A stretch of DNA of 64,000 bases from Benincasa hispida. Its lineage: Eukaryota; Streptophyta; Magnoliopsida; Cucurbitales; Cucurbitaceae. The notes under the pieces were generated by a model. It searched no databases. It was not told the origin of the DNA and worked only from the letters and a program-made list of their open reading frames with translations. Of this stretch, positions 24,158 through 35,662 are shown piece by piece. The stretch's first letter is position 1. Every line of letters starts with the position of its first letter. Both the position numbers and the translations under genes were made by a program. Where the stretch lies: the NCBI RefSeq assembly GCF_009727055.1, contig NC_052354.1, positions 50,269,600 through 50,333,599 on the forward strand, written 5' to 3'.

Positions 24158-24323
24158 AAAATATTTACAAGATATAGCAAAACTTTAGAACTATCAATGA
24201 TAGACACTGATAAACACTGATAGACTATCAATATCACTAATAGACATTGATGGAAGTCTATTCGTGTCTATGAGCGTCCATTATTGATAGTTCTAAAATC
24301 TTGCTATATTTTGTAAATATTTT
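24158..24323. mobile_element. Hairpin MITE-like element
   Basis: The arms are inverted and imperfect: the left arm runs aaaatatttac, (a/t)agcaaaa-tttagaactatca, and the right arm is its complement ending gtaaatatttt. The middle is built from 'gatagac'/'gtctat' words in both orientations. The whole could fold into one long hairpin. Similar 'tatcagtgatagac' hairpins are, to my memory, abundant in cucurbit genomes. No transposase is encoded, and a target-site duplication was not resolved. Confidence 0.65.
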
Positions 24324-24349
24324 AAACAGTTTTACCATTTAAAATAATT

Positions 24350-25240
24350 TTCTTATTAATTAATTAAATAATTAACTAAATTCAAAGTGAAATTATATAA
24401 AAAATGAAAAACAGATAGAGAAGAAAAACCCCTACAATTTTGGAGGGAATGAAAAACTTTATTCGTGAAAAATGAAGATGCCCGAAAATAGCTTATTCCC
24501 AGATAAAGTGTTGAAATTTTCAAAATAAATATGAATTTTGTATACTGTATCAATTCTCATGCAAACCCCAAACCCACCGAACGACCCCATCGTGACAACT
24601 TTACAAGTGAAATATTCAATAAAAGGGAGTAAACCAGGCAACATTTTTTTGTGGTTATTCGCTAAAAAAACCCATCTTCATGAGCTTGAAACTTCAAACA
24701 GACACCCCATGGCTGATATCTTCAAACTGTTACATACAAGTCAAGAAATATACAAAGTAAAAGCTTCATTGGAAAAACATGAGTTTCATCATAATCCTTT
24801 GTGACAAAATCTCTTTTCAAAAGGTTCCAAATTTGAACAAAATAGAAAGTTCAAATGTGCCTTCATACATTTTAGTTTAGTCCATTGAACCTTTTGTCAT
24901 ATTTCTTTTTCAGTTTATAAACCTTTCGTTCTACTCTTTTGAAGTCATTGTCATTTTTTAAAAATTTAATTTCGTCCTGAAATTTGAAATTTAGCTCTAA
25001 TACATTTTATAATTTCAAAAACTTGTCTACATAAACATCTTATTGATGAAGTAAAGGAAGAAAATGGAATTACACTATGTCATTGCAACTTACAAAAGAA
25101 TTTGATGACAACTTAAGTAGTTATTCATGAAAATTCAAGACTAAAATGAAGTGTTCGAAAGTTGAGAGAACAAGTGGGGACGTTAAGAGCAATTGCTCCT
25201 CTAAAGCTTTGTGCGCAAGGGAAGGGAGTGTGTCAAGTCA
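24350..25240. other. AT-rich spacer downstream of the FAD gene region
   Basis: No convincing coding region. An 88-codon frame at 24538-24804 has no recognisable domain and no codon bias that I can see, so I do not call it. Confidence 0.45.
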
Positions 25241-25429
25241 TTATATCGACAATAGGTATGAGCGAAATGAAACCTGTAGATGGTTTTGAGCCAAAGACTT
25301 GACATTGTCAGGAAAGAAAGTCACCTCATACAGGTCCATTGATTTCTCGTTCATCCTGTTCACCACTTCCAATATTTTAATGATCTTCAAGTTTGGAAGT
25401 TTGTATACCCTGTCAAAATCTATTCCAAT
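25241..25429 (-). pseudogene. Exon-like remnant, unidentified
   Basis: The minus-strand open stretch reads IGIDFDRVYKLPNLKIIKIL, then EVVNRMNEKSMDLYEVTFFP and ends SYLLSI before TAA (25241-25243). Composition looks like real protein: balanced hydrophobic and charged residues over 62 codons in AT-rich DNA. A TAA lies two codons upstream and an AG lies just inside the left end, so it could be a last exon. I do not recognise the family. It lies about 450 bp downstream of the FAD gene on the same strand. Confidence 0.35.
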
Positions 25430-25524
25430 GTTTTATATCCTTGAGAACTAGGAATTCTTGAAAAGGACATACTAATGATTTGCTTGTGATGGATCACAGA
25501 GATGAGTCTTTGTTATAGGTTTGA

Positions 25525-25614
25525 TCAAAGCAGTCGAGTTGCCTCAGTTGTGCGTCTTATTATTTCGAGTTTCTTCAAAATATTGACAGAGATGACACAT
25601 CCATCCCCATCTTC
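25525..25614 (-). pseudogene. Second exon-like remnant, unidentified
   Basis: After a good acceptor (ttgttgcag) the minus strand reads EDGDGCVISVNILKKLEIIR, then RTTEATRLL and TGA (25525-25527). It lies between the FAD gene and the piece at 25241-25429, same strand. The two may be relics of one gene or alternative 3' exons of the FAD transcript. No family is assigned. Confidence 0.3.
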
Positions 25615-25885
25615 CTGCAACAAGCATCATCAAAATCATTGTCAAAAGAAAAAAAAAACATTACGTTGTAATTGTCTGCAAACATTAAGAAGAGAAATAA
25701 TTTCAAGTACATTGCCATTCAAGGTCTTTTCACAAGGTTTATGTTTCAAACGACTAAACAAATCTAGTTACTGAAGAAATGACCCTTGAACTAGTTTGTT
25801 TGAATTGTGAATTAACTTTTTGAAGATAAATGTACCGTAATTATAATTTCTGCCTCGTAAGTCTAGCAAGGAGCCGAGGAAAAAT

Positions 25886-28800
25886 TCAAGTGGCATGCTG
25901 CAATGCAAGTGCACTTTCAGCCTGCTTTTCGGTTCCCAAACCTGGAAATTGTCCAATATCATGTCCTTGAATGGGCTGAAACTCATTATGTAAACCAACT
26001 GCGAATTCTTCGGAACGTTCGACGCCGCTTTGGAAGTAATCTGCAATCTGCAATGACACCCCATTTTCAGTAAAATATAATGCACAACAATCCAAGAAGA
26101 TCTGACTGTCATTGCCTCTATTCACATATGTCGATTATGATACTGCCCTTTCAACTACAGAACATCTACAAAATACTTGGACTCAGATGTTGTTTGGAGC
26201 GTAATGCTTGTTATGGAAAAACTAGAAACAATAGTACAAATTAAGAAAACTCAGCAAGCTTACATGATTTCCAAGAGCTATCCCACTTAGGGCTGCTGAT
26301 TCTATATTTGAACCTAGTAGCCAATCACCACAGATACCAGCTCTTCCATGAGGATCAAAGATGCATGGAATATTAGGTGAATTTGTAGGAAGTGCTGCTC
26401 CCCTGTATAGAGCATGTTAAAAAGGTTATTATTAAGGAAGTTAAATATATATATATATATACATACAACATATTAAACATTCCATCATCCATGCACTCAA
26501 GCTTTTGAGTTTAGTAGTTATTTATTTTATTTTTAAATCAAGTACTAGAGCAAGAGATCCTATATTGGATGTTCGTAATATCATTTCCTTGATATTGATA
26601 GTCACTCCGTCTTTAGGCTTGTGTTCACCTATTAATCTTAGCTTTTGAGTGATTTCTTTAATGAAGGAAAGAGAAAGAGTGGTCTAGTTAGATGTTATGT
26701 TGCTCGTTTAAATGAAACTTCTTCAAGAATAGCAATTACACCAAGAAGATGCAATTTGGCATGTGCACAAAGAATATGCGAAGTTACAAACCTACCTTAG
26801 CTATTAACCATTTTTAAACGATCAAGATGGTTCAGTGCCAACTTAAGCATTGTTCAACGACATTACAAAATCTCCACTTCCACGTGTTGTTTACATGTGA
26901 ATTATGTTTTGGCCAATTACCATAACTGAACTCGGGTGAAAAAGGGTTTTGGCAGTGACCCTTTAGACAATCCCATGGCTGCTTCAACACCCTCAAGCAT
27001 ATTTTTCTTTACTTTCTCAGCAGTAGAAGTTGGGATATTCTCCTAACAGAACATCATAGTTGATATCCATCAGTACTTAAACAAAAAAAGTTGAGGTAAA
27101 TTGCTTCAAATTAGGCTATGGACACCCAAGTATCAAATGTCAACTCAAGGTGTCATACATAGTGATAGTGCTATAAGTAAATGAAATCAGAAATGAACAG
27201 GCAGTGACAGATTGACTACAAATAGTCAAATATTTTGATACAGTGCACAAGCAAGGGATAAAAAGATGGCCAAAAAAGCCATTCATTTCACTTCCATTTC
27301 TTGCTTTTATACTATTTTTGCTTTGGTGGAGCACTCTTTAATTTAATGAAAGCTCAGAATGTTACTAATTCAAAACCTTTTTTATTTCTCTTTCCATAAT
27401 TGATATTAAATAATGGAATTAAAGGAACTCTTTCCCTTCATATCGAGGCCATTTTCAAACAAAGATTCCTTCATTCTCCTCCAGGCCTTAATCTAGAGTC
27501 CCCAAAATCAATCCATTGATGATAATAATCATGGAAACGTTATTAGAGATTTTCTGATAATTAAAAAAAAAAAAAAAAAAAAGAAGGCATTTGATAAAAA
27601 TGTGGGTGGAAAACCAACCTGTGGAACCTTGTTCTGTTTCCCAAATGCAGCGGTACTCAGAAAGGTCCAACAGTGGGGCCCATCATTTTGAAAATTTAGA
27701 AATTTGTTGTTATTGTTAGCCATCCATGAGATGGAATCAACCCCTTTTACAAAAGCTCCTTCAAATGGAAATGTTACTGCAGCATCTGAGGAAGGAAGAG
27801 GGTCCTCGAATGCTGCAAGGAGGGCCCATATAGAACTCAATTCTAACCTCTACAAACACAGAATAGACGGGATCAATTAAGGAGCTTTAAATACTTATTG
27901 TTCAGCAAACTAAATAAGCTGGAAAAATTATCAAAAGTTGCACCTTCATTTGTCTAGCAATCAGAGGTAAGCCAGATGTTGCAAGAAGCCGATTAGCACA
28001 TTTGCCTGCCAGCATAATCAATCCAACATTTCAAAATCTAAATCAAACAGAAAATTTTCTGATAAGCATGATAAAGAAACAGAAAAACAAAGAGATTAAT
28101 TGAGATTGCAGCTCGATCATAATATTAAATCATGCGAATGATATTTAAACGTCTTGCTTCAGAAATTTTGTGTTTGGGTAGTCAACGCTAACTCATAGAA
28201 TCAAACCACCTAGCAATTGTCAAAAAGCAACAAAATTTGGAGTCTTCAAGCTTTAAATGGAAAGAAGGAACCATCAACTTGCCATTGTGTGCAATAACAA
28301 CAGCATCAAAATGCCCGCAAGGTTTTCCATTCTCACTTAAGTGCCACATTCCATTAAAAGGCTCCAGCTTACTTATCCAGCAGGGACGGATCACATCAAT
28401 CAGAGAAGTCTAGCGACAAAAAGTCAAATAGTAGGAAAGTCAGAGAAAATCAAGGGCAAAAGGTCCCATTTTTTCTTCTGGGATAACTTGTAGACTAGAA
28501 TTCATTACAAAATTAACCATCAATAATCAATAGTTTCACTCATGTGATTAGGACTACTAAATATTATGCCCATTTAGATTCCATATCATTCATTCAACTA
28601 TGATCAAACCATGTAATCTAAAGAGTTATATGCACAAATCTTTGCTGTTAACAAGGCAGCGGCTGTTTTAATGTTTTATTTCTTCCAGAAACTTTAGTTC
28701 ACTCTTCTAAAATGCTCTTTTGCACCTGAGATAGCAACGAGTCAGCAAGTGGCCGCATTCCATTCGTACCAATGTACCTTGGACAGGAAGACATTGGAAC

Positions 28801-30057
28801 AAACCGACCACCCAATTCAAGCTCTCCAACAGTGCCCTTCCACTCTTTAACTAGACCTGCAGCCAACCAACCATCGACCAACTGCGCAAATTGGTTATCA
28901 GTCACTGTAAAGAACTGAGCCGCATGATCAAAGATTAGGGGTTCGGGACCAAGACTTCTGGTCCCCATTCTTCCTCCCAACCCATGAATGCCCTGCAATG
29001 AAATGAAAATTTGAACTGCCCCCTCCTAGATTAACTAAGTTTATCAAAGATAAATTTTAACCAACATAAAATGGAGTTCAAAGGTTGCATACACATCCAT
29101 TCACTAGACACTAAAAAGCCTTTTAATCAGGTTTGAGTTGCAATAGTTGATCCAACTTCTGATATACCTACCTCTCTCTCAGATTGTTTTACTTAATGAA
29201 CAAGAAATTTCTCATTCGGAATATAATTTAATGATTAATAACCAAAAGTAGTCCTACATTTTCATTGAAGTAACAATTTAGCCTCTAAACTTTCATTTAT
29301 AACGATTTAGTCTATGTACTTTCAAATGGATAACAATTTAGTGCCCTTATGTAACAATTTAGTCCCTACAATGAAAATTCCCATTAAAGTTAAGTGTCAA
29401 TTTAGTCCCTACTATGTTTATCGATCTACACATAAGAATCCATTAAAATCAAATCTTAACAACATTTTTTCACAATTAGAAGGTATGAGTTTATGGGCTA
29501 AATCATAATCAAAGTGCATGGACCAAAATAGTTTTTTTTTTTTTTTTTTTTTTTTCCTAACCCAATTCAATTATGTTTGTCAACATGAAACAGATGTCAT
29601 CCATGACAGAATCAGTGATAACTAAAGAAAAATTCAAATATGAAAGAGCTAACAAGTAAAAACCAACCGTGTCAAAGACGGTGGAACGAACACCCCTTTT
29701 CTCCAAACTCAGAGCACACATTATTCCCGCCATGCCGCCACCAATAATGGCAATAAGGGGGTCATCGGAGAAAGCAGAAGTGAAGGTCACTTGCTCCTGA
29801 TTGAAAGTTTTCTTCAGAATCGACCTCCTAGAGGTACCGTATGATGATTTTCGACGGAATTTGGTGGTGGGTTTGTTGCCATCCATGGTGGGTTTTCTGG
29901 ATTTAAGTCTGGAATTAGGTTTGGATTGCGAATCAGATGCTACAACCAAAGTGAAATTCCTATTCCGGTAGGGTTTCGAGGAGAAGATCGAAGGTTTTGA
30001 GATTTTGAGGGGTTGGAGAATGAGGGAAGAGGAAATGAAATGGGTGAAGGAAGACAT
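25886..30057 (-). CDS. FAD/NAD(P)-binding oxidoreductase, renalase/amine oxidase-like, 8 exons
   Basis: Eight exons join in phase into 499 codons plus stop: 30057-29668, 28992-28726, 28409-28283, 28005-27944, 27849-27619, 27042-26921, 26402-26264 and 26047-25886. Residues 1-90 are Ser/Lys/Arg-rich and poor in acid, like a chloroplast or mitochondrial targeting region. Residues 101-111 (LIAIIGGGMAG) are the dinucleotide-binding Rossmann turn; FDTGIHGLGGRMGTR (about 128-142) follows, as in amine oxidase/renalase-type flavoproteins. AGICGDWL (about 421-428) is the C-terminal FAD-contacting motif. The family resembles Arabidopsis At3g04650 (from memory), for which no defined substrate is assumed here. 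Seven introns start with GT; intron 3 starts with GC. The start is the first ATG of the exon; no frame break was found. It appears to be the only intact host gene here. A copia remnant begins roughly 0.5 kb upstream. Confidence 0.92.
28006..28282 (-). other. GC-AG intron of the FAD gene
   Basis: The exon ends CACAATG and the intron starts GCAAGTTG, a GC donor with otherwise near-consensus bases. It ends in CTGGCAG. Only this junction keeps the frame (N-G-K-C-A across it). The GT three bases downstream would shift the frame and add a stop. GC-AG introns are a known minor class of U2 introns. Confidence 0.8.
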
Positions 30058-30180
30058 GATCTTTGGAGAGAAAAGAGTGGATGAGAGGAGAGGTAAGCTT
30101 CAATAATCCCCTTTTTCGCTCTCGTGCGCGCCATTTTGTTCTTTATATTAGTTAACCAATGGTTCTTCAAACTTCATTTT
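30058..30180 (-). promoter_or_regulatory. 5' leader/promoter-proximal region of the FAD gene
   Basis: The segment holds a purine-rich minus-strand leader directly before the ATG and a short GC-rich block (cgctctcgtgcgcgcc, about 30117-30134). No clear TATA box is seen, consistent with a housekeeping-type promoter. This is inference. Confidence 0.35.
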
Positions 30181-30532
30181 TTTTTAAATGTTGAAAATTA
30201 AAAAATCTCACTTTTCCCTTCTATAGTGTCTCAAAACTAACATTGAAGTAGACTCCAATTTTAGTTTGAAATTTTAAAATATCATTCTTTTAATTCTAAA
30301 ATTATTTTTGACAATTATTTTTATTGAAACACCCAGTCTTTCTTGAATCCCATTTAAAGAGAGATTCCACTAAGAGCATTTAGAGTATTCTTGAATCATC
30401 GCCTTGAAATTATCATCAATCTCTCAATGGAATCTGGTATGTTAATTATTCTTGACAATTCTTGGTAATTTGACATGAATGATTCTAGGGTTAATCTATT
30501 CAATATAGATTTAAAGTATTTATGCTAACAAG

Positions 30533-31330
30533 TGATGTCAGAGCATTCGACAATTATTTTATTTTGCTTTATTTTAAAATATTTATGCTAACAAGTGATA
30601 TCAGAGCATACGAATTACTCAGGTGAAAAATAGTTGGTCCAAAGAAGGGCTTTTTTTTTTTATCAAGTTTATTGTCTGTACTTTGATTACTACATTGAGA
30701 TTACTATTTACAATTGGTGTTTTAGCCCAAAGGCCAGACATCATTGTTGTGCTAGGTATATTGTTAGAGAACCCGCCATATATGTGAAATTATTTTGTCA
30801 TATTTTAATTGTGAGTATATATTTTATTGTTTATTGTTTCAGTTTGTCTTAGTCAAATAATTGGGAATATGAGTTCAGTCCCTAAGTTGAATGGATCGAA
30901 CTTCAAGTTTGGAAGGAAAACCTATAAATACTTCTTGGGTGTATGAATATGGACCTTGCATTAAGGACTGATAAACCTACTTCTACTAAAGAACAGCTGA
31001 GTATGGCTAATATTGAGAAGTGAGAACGGTCAAATCATATGTGTCTAACAAACATTAGGCACTCCATTCTGAAGTCTTTGTAGGGTTTTATCACGGAAAG
31101 TGAAAATGGCAATAAGTTCCTTGCTCAAATTGATAAATATTTTGCTAAAAGTGAAAAAGGGAAAGCAAGTAGTCTTTTGACTTCTTTAACTTCCACGAAG
31201 TATAAGAGTAATGGAAACATAAGGGTATACATTATAGAAATGTCCAATCTCACAGGTAAATTAAAGTCACTTGACATTGAGATAAATGAAAATTTACTTG
31301 TGCATTTTGTATTTGTTGCTTGTTGCATTG
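30533..31330 (+). mobile_element. Ty1/copia remnant: PBS and broken gag
   Basis: Two near-copies of a tRNA-Met-type PBS occur: tgatgtcagagc (30533-30544) and tgatatcagagc (30596-30607), each preceded by 'gctaacaag', so the region is duplicated. The gag frame starts at 30869: MSSVPKLNGSNFKFG, then across a frame break NMDLALRTDKP, ERSNHMCLTNIRHSI, FLAQIDKYFAKSEKGKASSL and NIRVYIIEMSNLTGKLKSL, the conserved order of copia gag (UBN2) proteins. A frameshift near 30940 and further stops disable it. It breaks off near 31325 at gypsy LTR sequence. The region left of 30533 (from about 30180) is probably its LTR. Confidence 0.75.
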
Positions 31331-31360
31331 TTGTATGTTTATGATGATGAGGATGAATGA

Positions 31361-34300
31361 TGATGAAAAAGATGCGCAATCTATCTCTTGGTACGAAGAT
31401 GATGTTATGTGTTGGACGATGATAAATTTATGAGCATGCACACCTTGCTAATGCATACAAGTTCTCTTAAGCTAGACCCAAGTAAAAATCTAACCTAAGT
31501 ATCCTGGTAAGCCTAGGGTCGAACGCCAGGACTCTAGAGTACTCTAACGTAGGTTTGGTCTTTGAATCTATTACAAAGGTTTCCTAATTGCTTGATATGA
31601 GTTGGTTATGTACACTAAACTACTGGCAAGCATTCAAAAGGAAAATCAAAGTTCAGAGAGAAAGAAAAATGTATCGTGGATGTGTGGCTTAAGCGTAGAT
31701 GGTATGTTTTGATTTCCTAGTGGTAATAAAAAGCCTATATAAGCACAATGATAATGAAATGGAAATGGTATAGATGTTTGCTACAATCTAAATGTATGCG
31801 TGATGCGTTGGAGATCTGTTCTTTAATTCATGTTCAACATCTCTCGATGCGGATGCCACACTTATCCTATCTCTAGGGGTACATGCTTTGGTTAAAATGA
31901 ACAAACATGTGACATGAATAATTTTATCTCTAGAATTACTTCATGCCCTAGCTTGATGTGTTCAACCTTTAAGTGCTCTCTTGAGTGACTAATTGTGTTT
32001 TCACTTCAATCAGGTGGATTCAAGTAATCAAATTTATGCATTCATCAAGCTAGAAGATTCACAAACACAAATAGTTAAAAGATTAATAGATGGAGATGTG
32101 AAGAATAGTAAAAAATGAGATTGAATTAAAGATAAGTCTTAATACAAATAATCTTGGGTCAACTAAGTGGAATAATGAATGGGAATGCACGATAAAAGAA
32201 ATAAGTCAAGCTGCAGGGTTCGATCTTTTGTCCTCTTTGGCTTGTTTTTATGCTTGTTGTGACCAACTCAGTGGAGGGGTTGAAGGAGACTGATGACGGG
32301 CATAAATGCATGTCATCGTAAGCTTTTTATTTAGAATTATGAGGGCTGTTAAGCATAATATGTGGCAATTACGTTAGGAATTCATGAGAAAATGAGTTTG
32401 CGTCGTTCAGCATTAAGAATCTCGGCTAACCCACTATATATGCATTATTATGCATCAATTGTCTATCTTTGTAGCTAATGCAAGAATCGGATGCATACGT
32501 GGAAGCCGGGCTATCGCAGAGACGATCGCATACGCTCGACGCATGAATATATTGGTCTATTAATCACATGCGAGTGATCGCGTAGACAGTCGTATGGGTG
32601 TTGCAGCTATCGCTGAATGCATCCATCGGATGGGAAATTGTGGTCGTCGAGCGAATGCGGTCATCAAATAGAGGATGCGGTCATCACATAATAGTTGCAG
32701 TAATTCAAACGAAGCCGGCGTCAATTGCAAGATGCGGCTACACGGATAACCATAATAGAGGGATGAACGCAAGGTTGGTGAAATGAAAGCATCAATGCAT
32801 ATCTCGGGAAAATTAAAAGATGATGTTGACATTTCACCTACCATGCCGTTAGCAGCAGAGATTCAGAAAAGGACCAACATGCCGCAAATGTCAAAATCAG
32901 AGCAGGTCCATAATGTTGTCGACGATCAAGCTCTATAAATAGAAACCGTTGAGCATAACTTCGGATCATCCAAGGTTTCCATCCAAGTTTTTACCTTCAG
33001 GTGGATCCTTGTGATCCAGATTAACGCGTGAGAAGAAAGCTTGAGAGTTCTTCATCTCCTTCATCCATTCCAAGTGATGATCGGAGCCTTCGCTGGAGTT
33101 AGATCTCGAGAGACTTAGCTCCACCACCCTTCTATGGCACCATCGGCAACCTTGACACACATCTGCTGGAAGCAAGACATTGCTTCCAGCTGGTCCTTTC
33201 ATATTCTCTTCTCTTCTTATATTGTATTGTATTACATTTTGGATTAAGAAATTAATACATTGTATGTTCAATGCATTTCTATGTTTCCTTCGATTCCATC
33301 TCCATCTTCCTTTACTTAGCATCCTTAACTTTCATCGCATCACTTAGTGAGACTGTTAGAGTAACAAATACTTAATCATGCGACATAGAAATATGAAGCA
33401 TGTAACAAACTATCGAGTGGTGTGTGTTGCGTGAGTATTATGAGAAAACCTTATTTGCTTAGTGTGAAGCTATAGCAATGCTTATCTATAAGCGGACACA
33501 ATGCTTGTCTATGAGTAAAATCAACAAGAACTAACTGCCTGGGAGGGTAAGTGGTTGGTCGCATTAAGCAGTGTAAGCAAGTGTTCACTAGAATAATCTT
33601 ATGTCAACTAGGATTTTGCGGTTACCTTGTCTTATATATGCGTCCATCACACCTTTAGAGCTGCTCGAGAGAGAGTCTAAAGAAAGAACCTAAAACTTGA
33701 GAGAGCTAGGTTAGAATCGATGCTCGGGAGAGCTAGATTAAGATCGCATAAGCAAGAATGGAGACCTAGGAATAAGTTCTGTTTGCTAATATAAATCACG
33801 TGCATTTGCGGTGGGCATGTATGTCATGAACGCATTAGTTGGCGTTGGTTGGGGTTGCCCTTGTGGTCAAGCTAGAGTTGCGATGAAGACATCCCCATAT
33901 TTTATCTGTTTTTCCATGCATTTACTATGCGTCAACATTTGTTATGTCTCTACCTCTCATTCGTATTCTCACCGCTTAATCTGTTTGTTAGGAGTAGAAG
34001 TAGTTTATAGCTTATACCCTCCATCATTCTTTTATTCAACCGCCGCAAACACATTACCGCATAGCATTTAGTTAAAAGTCCCTGAGTTCGACCTCAGATC
34101 ACTCGAGAAACTTGCGTTCGCGTTATACTTGGCGTGAGCGCAAGAAAACTTGTGATAGGAATGCATGGTCATCGCATACATTCATAAACGCATAGTTTCA
34201 TTTCAATGCATGACCCACTGACGCATGAGTATCAATGCATAGCTTAAGATATGCATCGCATAATTACGTTCACTAATTTTCGTCAAAGACATCTTTCTTG

Positions 34301-34855
34301 AGCTTCTCTCAAACAGCCCCTCGTTACTAACGATGGAGAATGGCTATCGTCCCTCCTACTTCTTGCTTGCAGACGACAAACGTGAAAAATGACTAACTCT
34401 TTAACTAACTACTGGCTAATTTTCTAACTTGCTAACTCCGTAACTTGTAGGCAGCTCCTCCTTATATAGGCAATCAACTCAGCCACTTGGTGATGTGATT
34501 GCATTAAATTCCATACCCTAGGACAATCGCCTGCCATTCTGCTTCGATCAAATGTCGCCAGTCAGATGCCCATGCCTGCAAATTGTGATTAGACATGGAT
34601 TGCACAAGCCAAATGTATCTTTCATGCATCGAGTAGTCTGGACGCATGCCCCTTGTGTTGGGCTTGTCTGCAGCACTTAGTGATTTTTTTTTATTCTTGC
34701 ATTAAAGTGTGTTAGTTATGCAATTTTTCACTTAAGAAGGTACTTTTGCATGAGTTTATCACATATATGCAATTTCATATATTTTTCTTCATCATGAGTG
34801 CGTTTTCATCACTTATAATCCTAATTATTCAAACTTTAAGAGAATAAATACAAGT
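31361..34855 (-). repeat. Gypsy 3' LTR (family C), split by a solo LTR
   Basis: The halves are about 31361-32290 and 34286-34855. The right end is 'acaagttatca', followed directly by the complement of a purine tract ('tacccccaaattttg'), so this is the 3' LTR of a minus-strand element lying to the right. Its first part resembles 60327-61996 ('cctggtaagcctagggtcgaac' against 'cctggtaagcccagggtcgaac'). A minus-strand TATA-like 'cctatataagg' lies at about 34462-34472. The left end is uncertain by a few tens of bases. Confidence 0.6.
32291..34285 (+). repeat. Solo gypsy LTR, family B, copy 2
   Basis: This 1,995-bp stretch runs TGATGACGGGC...TTTTCGTCA and matches 3530-5564 in reverse and 56105-about 58230 directly. 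Flanks are gagac (32286-32290) and aagac (34286-34290), a 4-of-5 target-site duplication. No PBS, purine tract or coding region adjoins, as expected of a solo LTR formed by LTR-LTR recombination. It sits within the family C LTR. A TATA-like 'ctctataaatag' lies at 32931-32942, plus strand, upstream of the presumed transcription start. Confidence 0.8.
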
Positions 34856-35206
34856 TATCATACCCCCAAATTTTGAACGATGCTCGTCCTTGAGCATTCC
34901 AAAAATAATTCCTTAACATACTCTCATGGTCGTACACACTAGCTCCACCTCTCATCATGTCTTTTTAATCTCAAAGTGCTTGAGATTTACATTTAAAATA
35001 TAAGCTTGTTCCCATCCCAGAAAAATATATACTCGATCTCTTATGCGACAAGCACATTCTTAAAAAATTATTTTGCTTTCCAAAATATTTCCATATTTCA
35101 AGTTCAGTAATGCGTTGGAAGGTTTTCTCGTTACAAAAGTCCTGTAAAAAAAAGGTTTTTATTTCTTAAAGACTACCCATGCATCGATTCAGGTAACTCG
35201 CCTTCA

Positions 35207-35400
35207 TTTTGGCTTGCCCCCATGGATATCATGCAGACATCCAACTAGGAGCAAGTGCCTTTCACGACTAAACTCTTATCTAAGCTTTATGTTTTCTTTT
35301 TTGGGCTTAGATAGCGGAGTTTGGGATGCATTGGTTCTGCTTACTTATCTTTGTTTTGGCTTGCTCCCACGGGTGTCATGCGGACATCCAACTATGAGTA
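35207..35400. repeat. Paired 47-bp modules in gypsy 3' region, set 1
   Basis: Copies at 35207-35253 and 35354-35400 share ttttggcttgc(c/t)ccca, then tcatg(c)nggacatccaacta. They are about 147 bp apart. Related pairs occur at 46135/46301 and 62348/62483. Confidence 0.8.
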
Positions 35401-35479
35401 AGTGTCATTCTCAATCTTGATTCATATCAAGCTGAGTTTACCCTTGTGCATTGATAGTGAAATTTTGCTATTATGTTTA

Positions 35480-35484
35480 ATACA

Positions 35485-35520
<36 letters not shown>

Positions 35521-35552
35521 TATATACACACACACATACATACATACATATA
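35480..35552. repeat. (CATA)n/(TA)n microsatellite
   Basis: About eight CATA units grade into TA and CA repeats and a second CATA run. Confidence 0.9.
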
Positions 35553-35662
35553 TTGAAGAATTAAATGAAATTATGAATATTTTTACGAATTAGAGAAGAC
35601 ATCAACTCGAACCTCCCCACCCCCAAATTTTGGAGTTTAGCAAGGTCCTCGTTGCTATGGAA

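Larger units (their letters stand above)
34856..35662 (-). mobile_element. 3' non-coding region of a gypsy element
   Basis: The region begins with a purine-tract complement at 34856 and ends near 'cacccccaaattttggag' (35618-35640). It includes two copies of a 47-bp module (35207 and 35354) and a CATA/TA microsatellite. The same layout occurs at 45806-46555 and 61997-62620. Element orientation is minus. Confidence 0.6.

Noticed and set aside
24538..24804. An 88-codon plus-strand frame
   Set aside because: No domain, start context or splice context supports it.
33811..34071. An 86-codon plus-strand frame
   Set aside because: It is inside a solo LTR and has no recognisable domain.
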